Source of the DNA: Imperialibacter sp040222815
Lineage (GTDB): Bacteria > Bacteroidota > Bacteroidia > Cytophagales > Cyclobacteriaceae
Direction of reading: 5' to 3'
Length of the DNA: 64,000 nt
NCBI RefSeq assembly: GCF_040222815.1
Contig: NZ_JAVKCH010000013.1
Coordinates: 124,001-188,000, forward strand
Shown piece after piece: positions 42,833 through 49,564 of this stretch. A model generated the notes under the pieces. It saw nothing but the letters and a program-made list of their open reading frames with translations. It had not been told where the DNA came from and searched no databases. Made by a program: the position numbers and the translations under genes. Each line of letters opens with the position of its first letter. The stretch's first letter is position 1.

Positions 42833-43669
42833 CTATTTGAACTGGGTCTTGAACGAAGTCGAATAATTTCGACTCATTCGCACAACTTCACCATTTTTCA
42901 GCGTGATGTCGTAGTCACCGTTCAGGCGTGATTGATAAGACTCAACTTCTTTTATATTGACAATGGTAGATTTATGAATTCGCACAAATTGCTGCCGGTT
43001 GAGCTGCTCACCAAGCACTTTCAGGGTCTCGGAATGAAGAAACTTTCGTGTGGCTGTGTGTAGTGCGACGTAGGGGCTTGCGCTGCTCACATAAAAAATA
43101 TCATTGACATTTACTGCGGTTGTTTTTGCACCACTGCCTACCATCACAACGGTTAAATAGCGCTGTGCTGAAGGTGCTTTTGGCTGCTCTGCATTCAGGC
43201 GACTGAACACCAGCGTTGAAATGCCATAGATGAGAAGGCACAGGTAGGTATCCTCAGAAAATGAATATCTGAGCAGGTTGATAAACGAATAAGAATGATT
43301 CAGGAAAATGGAGTATGCTGTTGATATGATGAATGCAAAAGACACAAGATGCACCAGTGTGGCCAGGATGGTCAGGACTGCGAGAAAAGCTAATTTGACC
43401 TTTCTGGAAAATCTGTTAGAAAATTTTCCGATTGCATAGCCCTGCAGAATGGAGACGGGAAAGAAAACAAACCAAAAGCCTTTATGAATAATGGACTCAG
43501 AGAAGTAAAAGTGGTAATCATTTATATAAGCATGAAGGTAATCCTGTATGAGCCTGAGGAGCACCGCAAATATCATCAGCAGGCCTGAGGCTTTTATTAT
43601 TTTCCAGCGCTTTGATGCCCAAAAATTACCCTCTGATGATGCCATATCAAAAATCACTGTTTTCAACAT
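42833..43669 (-). CDS. Membrane-anchored LytTR-family regulator
   Basis: 278 residues: about five membrane helices (30-150), then a C-terminal LytTR DNA-binding domain (about 185-275; DIFYVSSASPYVALHT, GEQLNRQQFVRIHKSTIVNI, then LKNGEVVRMSRNY). Such proteins bind DNA from the membrane without a response-regulator domain. Target genes are unknown; the gene is divergent from the second DUF1080 gene, making that a candidate. Start taken as ATG 43669; an internal ATG near residue 9 is possible. Confidence 0.9.
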   Translation of the reverse strand: MLKTVIFDMASSEGNFWASKRWKIIKASGLLMIFAVLLRLIQDYLHAYINDYHFYFSESIIHKGFWFVFFPVSILQGYAIGKFSNRFSRKVKLAFLAVLTILATLVHLVSFAFIISTAYSIFLNHSYSFINLLRYSFSEDTYLCLLIYGISTLVFSRLNAEQPKAPSAQRYLTVVMVGSGAKTTAVNVNDIFYVSSASPYVALHTATRKFLHSETLKVLGEQLNRQQFVRIHKSTIVNIKEVESYQSRLNGDYDITLKNGEVVRMSRNYSTSFKTQFK

Positions 43670-43834
43670 TTGAAGTAAGGTAAAAATAAATGTCGTAGGA
43701 TGACATATGCCGAACCCGACTTGGCGGAAGGATGTGCTTGAAAAATCCCCACCAAGCTATTCTTGTTTGATTTCTTCTCTGCCATCAATAACTTCGACAC
43801 GCTAGAGCTACAACTTTCTAAAACATCCTTTACC

Positions 43835-44791
43835 ATGAATAAACTATCCAAATTTGCTTTATCGCTATTGAGCCTTGTGCTCTTCGTAGCTATTGATACT
43901 GCCTACGCCCAGGAAGCCAATCCGCTTGAAGGAAGATGGAACCTAACGATTACCAAAGACGGGGCGGAGCTTCCTTCCTGGTTAGAGATTCAGCATTCAG
44001 GCTATCACACGCTGGTGGGCAGGTTTTGTTATGCTTCCGGGAGTGCTCGACCGATTGCTGAGGTGAAGGCAAAGGATGGGAAGTTCAATTTTGCTATTCC
44101 TGTGCAATGGGAGCCGGGAGAAGGAGACATGGCCTTTGAAGGTCAATTGATAGCAGATCAACTGAAGGGCACCATGCTGTTTACCGATGGGAAGAAATAT
44201 AACTGGGTGGGGACGAGAGCACCAAAGCTGGCTTATGTGGACAATCCAGAGTGGGGTGAGCCTATTACTTTGTTCAATGGTCGTGACCTGAGCGGATGGC
44301 ATGCCATGGGCGAAAATCAGTGGAAGGTGGAGTCAGGAGTACTGACAAGCGAAAAGTCAGGTGCCAATATGGTGTCAGACCAAAAATTCAACGATTTTAA
44401 ACTGCATCTCGAGTTTCGTTACCCAAAAGGAAGCAACAGCGGCGTTTATCTACGTGGCCGCTACGAGGTACAAATAGTTGACAGCAAAGGAATGGAGCCT
44501 TCGAGTGGCTTATTGGGAGGCATCTACGGGCTTATCAGTCCCAATGAAATGGTGGCAAAGGACGCAGGCGTGTGGCAGTCGTACGATATCACGTTAATAG
44601 GCAGGAGGGTGACAGTAGTGCTCAATGGCAAAACAATTATCAGCGATCAGACCATTGTCGGCATGACCGGTGGCGCTCTTGATAACAACGAGGCCGAGCC
44701 AGGCCCGCTAATGTTTCAGGGAGATCATGGAGCCATTGAATTCAGAAACATCATCATTGCTCCTCGGGTGGAAGAAAAAAAATCAAAGTAA
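43835..44791 (+). CDS. Secreted DUF1080-domain protein
   Basis: 318 residues from the ATG giving a clean signal peptide (ending TAYAQ); the longer frame at 43763 adds a non-signal-like extension. N-terminal beta-rich domain (about 28-135; GRWNLTITKDGAELPSWLEI), then DUF1080 (about 150-312) with TLFNGRDLSGWHAMG, LHLEFRYPKGSNSGVYLRG and YEVQIVDSKG. DUF1080 proteins are concanavalin-like and include 3-keto-glycoside hydrolases. This two-domain form has an extra lipocalin-like front part. Unlike the 8957-9670 protein it lacks a lipobox, so it is periplasmic or secreted. Confidence 0.88.
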   Translation: MNKLSKFALSLLSLVLFVAIDTAYAQEANPLEGRWNLTITKDGAELPSWLEIQHSGYHTLVGRFCYASGSARPIAEVKAKDGKFNFAIPVQWEPGEGDMAFEGQLIADQLKGTMLFTDGKKYNWVGTRAPKLAYVDNPEWGEPITLFNGRDLSGWHAMGENQWKVESGVLTSEKSGANMVSDQKFNDFKLHLEFRYPKGSNSGVYLRGRYEVQIVDSKGMEPSSGLLGGIYGLISPNEMVAKDAGVWQSYDITLIGRRVTVVLNGKTIISDQTIVGMTGGALDNNEAEPGPLMFQGDHGAIEFRNIIIAPRVEEKKSK

Positions 44792-44898
44792 AATTTTAAA
44801 ACTTAACGGGTAAAAAGGGCCGTTTCTCAGGGTCAGGCAGAAAATTTGGGGGATAAAACTCAAAAGGAACGTTATTCGATTCAGCAATAGGTGGCAAT

Positions 44899-44948
44899 AA
44901 AAAAGCAAAACTGGTTCAATGCGTCTCGCTTGGACCTTTTGCTTTTTT
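44899..44948 (+). terminator. Intrinsic terminator downstream of the DUF1080 gene
   Basis: AAAAAAGCAAAA pairs with TTTTGCTTTTTT. The interior GGTTCAA/TTGGACC extends the stem with one G-U pair, and a T-run closes it. It lies 107 nt past the stop codon. The symmetric A- and T-runs let it work for both strands. Confidence 0.75.
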
Positions 44949-45043
44949 ATGCAAGCACAAAATACCCATGCCAAAAATCAATACCCTCAGAAATACAGAT
45001 TGATCAGTTAGTCAGATCAGGGAACCGCCTTTTTATTCTTGCT

Positions 45044-45595
45044 TCAGAATAAATCCTTCAGGTTAAAACTCAACTCCTTGAGCACGGATGAAGTAACTAT
45101 TCCTTCGCCTGCCAGGTAAAGCGTAGGCTTAACCCAGTCTGAGGAATGGTAGATTTCCAGGGTTTGGTTGGCGGGATCAACAATCCAATATTCCAGAACC
45201 CCAAATTTCTGATAGGCGTTCTTTTTCTCGTACCTGTCTGTATAGCTATTGGAAGGTGATATAACTTCGACTAAGAGCTCAGGTGGCCCTTCAATACCCC
45301 GTTCTGTTACATAGGCAATTTGCCTCTTTGAGAGGAAAATAAGATCAGGTTGAAAAACGTTTCTATTGTCAATATAAAGATCGAGCGGCGAGAATAAGAC
45401 CAAGCCATCGACCTTCTTGCCGTAAGCCTTAATGACATCATTAAGGTTGCTCAACACAATTTGATGTAAAGGGGTAGGCGATGGGCTCATGATCAGTTCT
45501 CCATTGATTAATTGGCATGGAGTATTGGTCTCCCCTAAAAGGAGATAGTCATCAACAGTCCAATCTTTCGTTTTATCAATCTTTACTGTTTCCAT
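45044..45595 (-). CDS. Uma2-family PD-(D/E)XK endonuclease-fold protein
   Basis: 183 residues from METVKID (a longer frame starts four codons earlier). Uma2/DUF820 features are TVDDYLLLGETNTPCQLING, then VFQPDLIFLSKRQ, PPELLVEVISPSNSYTDRYE and FGVLEYWIVDP. These include the D, E and K/Q of a PD-(D/E)XK active site. Uma2 proteins are numerous in cyanobacteria and Bacteroidota and their cellular role is unclear; nuclease activity is predicted from fold only. No adjoining mobility gene. Confidence 0.88.
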   Translation of the reverse strand: METVKIDKTKDWTVDDYLLLGETNTPCQLINGELIMSPSPTPLHQIVLSNLNDVIKAYGKKVDGLVLFSPLDLYIDNRNVFQPDLIFLSKRQIAYVTERGIEGPPELLVEVISPSNSYTDRYEKKNAYQKFGVLEYWIVDPANQTLEIYHSSDWVKPTLYLAGEGIVTSSVLKELSFNLKDLF

Positions 45596-45632
45596 AATCA
45601 AGAGCAACTAAGATACAAAACGATACAAACAT

Positions 45633-46667
45633 CTAAAAGTGTTTCCAGCCTTGTGCTTTTAGCTCAACTGCGTTGCTATTTTTGGTAATCAAATGCCTGC
45701 CCTCTTTGGCGTCCGTCATGTAGCCAATGAAGTGGATGTCCATGTGGTTTTTCAGCTTTTCGAAATCCTCCTGACTAATGGTGAACAAAAGCTCATAGTC
45801 CTCTCCGCCATTCAAAGCGCAGGTAATGGGGTCGAGCTGGAATTCTACGGCTGTGTTATAGGTCAGCGTGTCGATAGGTAGTTTGTCCTCGTAAATTTTT
45901 GCGCCCAGCCCCGATTGCTTGCAGAGGTGAAAAAGCTCCGATGCCAGCCCGTCTGAAATGTCGATCATTGAAGTAGGTACGATGTTCAGCTCTCGCAATT
46001 CATGGATAATGTCCATGCGTGCTTCCGGCTTAAGCTGCCGCTTGACGATGTAATCGTAAGGCCCGAGGTTAGGCTGCATATCCGGATTGGCCTTGAAAAC
46101 CTGCTTCTCACGCTCCAGCACCTGCAAGCCAATATAAGCACCTGCCAGGTCGCCTGTGGCGCACACGATATCACCCTTTTTTGCACCACTTCTCAGGCTT
46201 ACCTTTTCCGGGTCGGCTTCGCCAATAGCCGTAACGGAAATCACCAATCCCGATGCTGATGATGTGGTGTCGCCACCTACCAGGTCTACTTTGTAGTTCT
46301 CGCATGCCATTCTGACGCCTTCGTAAAGTGCGTCTATGGCCTCAAGCGAAAACCGGTTGCTCAGCCCTATGTTGACGGTGATCTGCGTGGGAATACCATT
46401 CATAGCCGCAATGTCCGACACATTTACCGCCACTGCCTTATAGCCAAGGTGCTGCAAAGGCATATAGGAAAGGTCAAAGTGGATGCCTTCCATCAGCATA
46501 TCAGTAGACACAAGCATCACTTTGTCGCCCGTTTTGATGATGGCGGCATCGTCGCCAATCCCCTTCAAGGTTGACGCATTATTATTTTTGAACCGATTAC
46601 TGATCCTGTCGATAAGGCCAAACTCGCCTAGCTCCCCTAGCTCTGTTCTTTTGGGTTGTTCACTCAT
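45633..46667 (-). CDS. thiL: Thiamine-monophosphate kinase
   Basis: 344 residues of the ThiL/PurM-like fold: start METHIONINE at SEQPKRTELGELGEFGLIDR, chosen 2 nt after the upstream epimerase stop. Signatures are GIGDDAAIIKTG, VSTDMLMEGIHFDL, VNVSDIAAMNG, then GGDTTSSASGLVISVT, DISDGLASELFHLC and ALNGGEDYELLFT. It makes thiamine diphosphate from thiamine monophosphate in the cytoplasm. Other thi genes are absent here, so it is an isolated member of the pathway. Coupled to the methylmalonyl-CoA epimerase gene without obvious metabolic link. Confidence 0.95.
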   Translation of the reverse strand: MSEQPKRTELGELGEFGLIDRISNRFKNNNASTLKGIGDDAAIIKTGDKVMLVSTDMLMEGIHFDLSYMPLQHLGYKAVAVNVSDIAAMNGIPTQITVNIGLSNRFSLEAIDALYEGVRMACENYKVDLVGGDTTSSASGLVISVTAIGEADPEKVSLRSGAKKGDIVCATGDLAGAYIGLQVLEREKQVFKANPDMQPNLGPYDYIVKRQLKPEARMDIIHELRELNIVPTSMIDISDGLASELFHLCKQSGLGAKIYEDKLPIDTLTYNTAVEFQLDPITCALNGGEDYELLFTISQEDFEKLKNHMDIHFIGYMTDAKEGRHLITKNSNAVELKAQGWKHF

Positions 46668-46669
46668 GA

Positions 46670-47071
46670 TTATCTTATTTCCTGGCAAAGCTCCACCAAC
46701 ACACCGTTTGTTCCTTTTGGGTGTACAAAGCAAACCAACTTGTTATCAGCGCCTTTTTTTGGTTCTTCATTCAATAGCACAAACCCTTCTTTTCGAAGGC
46801 GCTCCATCTCGGTTTTTATGTCATTCACTTCAAAAGCTATATGGTGAATGCCTTCTCCTCGTTTTTCTATGAACTTTGAAATGGGGCTCAGGTCGTTGGT
46901 ACCTTCAAGCAGTTCTATTTTGGTACTCCCTACCTTGAAGAACGAGGTCATTACACCTTCTGAAGCCACTTCTTCGCTCTTATACGGGGCAACACCCAAA
47001 AGCTTCTCGTAAACAGCATTACCGTCAATGAGGCTTTTTACAGCAATTCCAATATGTTCTACGTTGGTCAT
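46670..47071 (-). CDS. mce: Methylmalonyl-CoA epimerase
   Basis: 133-residue vicinal-oxygen-chelate protein. Metal ligands lie in VEHIGIAV (His6), then ELLEGTND, GIHHIAFEV and VLVELCQ, as in characterised epimerases that interconvert 2R- and 2S-methylmalonyl-CoA in propionate or branched-chain metabolism. Length and spacing are canonical. It is the upstream gene of a pair with thiL (2 nt apart). Confidence 0.92.
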   Translation of the reverse strand: MTNVEHIGIAVKSLIDGNAVYEKLLGVAPYKSEEVASEGVMTSFFKVGSTKIELLEGTNDLSPISKFIEKRGEGIHHIAFEVNDIKTEMERLRKEGFVLLNEEPKKGADNKLVCFVHPKGTNGVLVELCQEIR

Positions 47072-47086
47072 TCAGGTGGAAGGTTG

Positions 47087-47156
47087 TTTGAAACCGATGG
47101 CCGATTGATTACTTTTGCAAAGTTGAAGAAACTTTTCTTCTTACGGAAAAGTTTCT
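47087..47156 (+). promoter_or_regulatory. Promoter with a hairpin at the predicted RNA 5' end
   Basis: TTTG (47087-47090), exactly 19 nt, TACTTTTG (47110-47117). Starting about 10 nt later, AGAAACTTTTC and GAAAAGTTTCT (47127-47156) form a perfect 11-bp inverted repeat with an 8-nt loop. Transcription would begin just before the hairpin and reach the gene at 47227 with an about 100-nt leader. Confidence 0.62.
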
Positions 47157-47226
47157 AGTAATGCTGATTTATAGATCATTTGCTATAAAAATGCGTTAAG
47201 AGCTAGTATCAAACATTATTGTTTGG

Positions 47227-47637
47227 ATGGAAATAAGAACCGATGTGCATGCCGATGCTGCCAGGGTGCAAAATGAGATAAAGACCTACCTTGGCCTCAA
47301 AAGCAGCGAGTTGATTTTTGAGTATACTACGTTGGAGGGAGGTAAGGCCAAACTGGATCTTATTACCGTTAACCCCCGACACAATCAGTCGTTTCTGTTT
47401 CGTACAGAGATTGGGCTTGACAAAGTAGAGGCTCTCATCAAAATGCTCGACTATGTGAAGAGCTATCGGGAAAAGGAGTACAGCTACACCATTCAGTGGG
47501 TTTCCAAGGAAATGCGTGAGCTTCAAACTTCTTACTTCCGGGCCAAAAACATGTATGATGCGCTCGATAAATTGTATTACGGACGAGATGTGAACACGAT
47601 GACAGTTTACAGTTGCGTTTTGAACCCAATGACTTAA
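47227..47637 (+). CDS. Small soluble protein preceding an IscA-type gene, unknown function
   Basis: 136 residues, no signal peptide. Alpha/beta composition: N-terminal helix (MEIRTDVHADAARVQNEIKT), central strands, then a helix-rich part LDKVEALIKMLDYVKSYREK and a final strand pair around MTVYSCVLNPM. No family recognised. Four bases separate its stop from the next start, so it is probably co-transcribed with the Fe-S carrier gene and might relate to Fe-S biogenesis or be incidental. Confidence 0.75.
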   Translation: MEIRTDVHADAARVQNEIKTYLGLKSSELIFEYTTLEGGKAKLDLITVNPRHNQSFLFRTEIGLDKVEALIKMLDYVKSYREKEYSYTIQWVSKEMRELQTSYFRAKNMYDALDKLYYGRDVNTMTVYSCVLNPMT

Positions 47638-47641
47638 AATT

Positions 47642-47971
47642 ATGAACATAGGTATCACTGACATAGCCAAGAATAAGATCGTTGAATTCCGTGAGAAGGA
47701 AGGACACACCAACGACCACAACATCCGTGTGGCAGTGCAGGGTGGCGGCTGCTCCGGTTTGATGTACAACCTGGAGTTTGACTCAGAGTTGAAACCAACT
47801 GATGAAATCTTCGAGGACAAGGGGGTTAAAATTCTTGTCGACAAGCGCAGCCTGCTTTATTTGATAGGCACCACGCTTGACTTCAGCGACGGTTTAAATG
47901 GCAAGGGATTCCACTTTGTAAACCCCAATGCAACCCGCACCTGTGGTTGCGGGGAGAGCTTCGCTGTTTAG
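47642..47971 (+). CDS. IscA/ErpA-family iron-sulfur carrier
   Basis: 109 residues with the three conserved cysteines of A-type carriers: one in GGGCSGLMY and two in the C-terminal TCGCGESF. Canonical length and the motif GLNGKGFHFVNPNAT support the call. It passes Fe-S clusters to apoproteins in the cytoplasm. A neat hairpin terminator follows after about 30 nt. Confidence 0.94.
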   Translation: MNIGITDIAKNKIVEFREKEGHTNDHNIRVAVQGGGCSGLMYNLEFDSELKPTDEIFEDKGVKILVDKRSLLYLIGTTLDFSDGLNGKGFHFVNPNATRTCGCGESFAV

Positions 47972-47999
47972 CCCCTTGATCATCGAATGTGAAAATATA

Positions 48000-48025
48000 A
48001 GGCCGTCAATTGACGGCTTTTTTTA
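48000..48025 (+). terminator. Intrinsic terminator after the IscA-type gene
   Basis: GCCGTCAATTGACGGC is a perfect 16-nt palindrome (48002-48017) preceded by AAG and followed by seven T. It serves the rightward gene pair and overlaps the last codon of the convergent HTH regulator gene. Confidence 0.85.
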
Positions 48026-49018
48026 TTCCTCCAGGTGCTCCTCTGCTAGCTTTATTTCTTTTTCCATTCTATTGAAAAACTTGCTTCTTTCTTTCTCGGC
48101 ACTACTGCTGATCAAAGAGGACTTATTGATTAAATTGGCCAGATGATCTTCAGTAGACCGACAGAAAGAAGGGTCGGATGTGGAGAGAATGTTGAAAGTA
48201 TTGTACGTCAGGAAAGCTACACGCTTGTCGCTCATTTTGAAAAATATAGAATTGTCGGCGATCAGAATTTCATTTTTATAAAGACTGAAGGCACCTCCCT
48301 GTTCGCCAGGCTTAGTCGATTTTGATCCTATCTCCGCAAAATGCCTGATGTTGCCTATCATATCATTGAGCTGGCCAAGAATGACTTTGTAAGACTTGCT
48401 GTCCTCGAACAGTCCGCACTCAAGATAGAACTGAAGCTGCTTGATCACCACAATGATCGTTTCGTCGCTCCATATTTCGGTGCTTGGTATCCTGGAGTAT
48501 AACGACCAGATTTTATCACCTATTCCCTTGAGCACACCCGAAACATGGGAGGATGAAAACTTCTTGTTTTCAAGCTCCGGGTAGCGAAGCACTGTTTTCA
48601 TCCAGAAAAACATCTTAAATGCAGCCAGCTCAGGATAGGGGAAATAATAGAAGATGGGAATGTCTTTGGCGCAATACACTAACTCCTTGTCAGGGAAACT
48701 GTTGATCGTTTCCAGGTTGCCCTTTATGCTTTCCAGGTATTTTTCGAAAGTAAAGCCCGTGGTGGATACCTGTCTTACGTGGAACATGACAGTTTCTGAC
48801 GTCTGAGCCAGCAGGGCGTCCAGCGAAATGCCAAACTTATTGGAAAGTAGGGTGACTTCTTCAATGCTGAGCAATGTCTCTCCCCGAATTCTCCTGTAAG
48901 CGCTGTCCCGGCTGATATTTAACAAATCTGCCAACTCTTCAGCAAAGGCGATATTGGCCGGTAGCTTCAGTCGGATTTGTCCAAGGAACGACGCCTGTAT
49001 GTTGGGTGTTTCACTCAA
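48023..49018 (-). CDS. HTH regulator of a large Bacteroidota family
   Basis: About 331 residues from TTG at 49018. N-terminal HTH (about 8-45): LGQIRLKLPANIAFAEELAD, then LLNISRDSAYRRIRGE; a long helical C-terminal domain without recognised catalytic residues follows. The next upstream in-frame ATG (49183) adds 55 residues that cross perfect inverted repeats and read as non-protein-like, so I placed the start at TTG just before SETPNIQASFLGQ. Comparable proteins of about 300 residues are frequent in Cytophagales. Target unknown. An alternating hairpin leader precedes it. Confidence 0.78.
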   Translation of the reverse strand: MSETPNIQASFLGQIRLKLPANIAFAEELADLLNISRDSAYRRIRGETLLSIEEVTLLSNKFGISLDALLAQTSETVMFHVRQVSTTGFTFEKYLESIKGNLETINSFPDKELVYCAKDIPIFYYFPYPELAAFKMFFWMKTVLRYPELENKKFSSSHVSGVLKGIGDKIWSLYSRIPSTEIWSDETIIVVIKQLQFYLECGLFEDSKSYKVILGQLNDMIGNIRHFAEIGSKSTKPGEQGGAFSLYKNEILIADNSIFFKMSDKRVAFLTYNTFNILSTSDPSFCRSTEDHLANLINKSSLISSSAEKERSKFFNRMEKEIKLAEEHLEE

Positions 49019-49336
49019 GGTTTGGAGGCTGATAAGTATTGAAGTTGTCGTTTTCGACCCTCTAATATCTCCATTTGGAGATGGATTTGCAAAAAATGCA
49101 AATCCTATCTCCTGCTGACTCCTGCTGTTGGATTTTTTGCAAATCATTCCTTTCCGGTCAGCGCACAACCGGATGACATTCATTTCGCTATTCCCTTACT
49201 TTGATATCATCAAACAAAAAAGGAAGCCGGTGGAGTGGTTATTTTTTAAACCCACACTTATTTTTTAAAACCGCCATCTAAGGTTATCAGCTATTCCGCC
49301 GGCACCTTTTGTTTCGGGCTACTAAACAAAAATATT
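49019..49336. other. 318-nt intergenic region with several repeats
   Basis: Holds the leader or operator region of the HTH regulator (see 49067-49112), a CCGGT / ACCGG inverted repeat near 49157, and two direct copies of TTATTTTTTAAA (49239 and 49258, 19 bp apart). I see no gene or RNA gene. The N-terminal extension of the longest HTH frame reaches into it but is probably untranslated. Confidence 0.55.
49067..49112 (-). promoter_or_regulatory. Mutually exclusive inverted repeats (switch-like leader or operator)
   Basis: GGAGAT (49077-49082) can pair with ATCTCC on its left (49067-49072, 4-nt loop) or with ATCTCC on its right (49107-49112). The right-hand fold is extended by GGATTTGCA / TGCAAATCC into a 15-bp stem with one bulge and a 5-nt A loop. 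It lies 49-94 nt before the proposed TTG start of the regulator. Confidence 0.55.
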
Positions 49337-49486
49337 ATGGAAGCGAATTATGATATTTCGGTAGTGACGATCTTTTACTTCTTGGCTGCAATGGCTATGT
49401 TACTTGTAGTTAAATTTCACTTTCCCCAGGGATTTTTTCTTAACCAGCTATCCAGATTGTTCAAAATTCACCGCCTGTTTTTCTAA
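49337..49486 (+). CDS. 49-residue single-pass membrane protein
   Basis: A 49-codon frame, MEANYDISVVTIFYFLAA onward, with one strongly hydrophobic helix (about residues 9-25) and a basic amphipathic tail ending IHRLFF. It lies between the divergent HTH regulator and the TonB-dependent receptor, 78 nt before the latter. No family recognised. Sequence character (hydrophobic core, charged ends, good codon use) favours a real small protein, but no independent support is available. Confidence 0.5.
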   Translation: MEANYDISVVTIFYFLAAMAMLLVVKFHFPQGFFLNQLSRLFKIHRLFF

Positions 49487-49564
49487 CAAGTATTGACCGG
49501 AGGACAAAGCTCTAATCCGCATAAATTCATTTATTATTGTATGGGTTATTTTAACACCATCTGA

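Noticed and set aside
44911..44934. GGTTCAA-like stretch resembling a tRNA T-arm
   Set aside because: No acceptor, D or anticodon arms can be formed; the stretch is the interior of a terminator hairpin.
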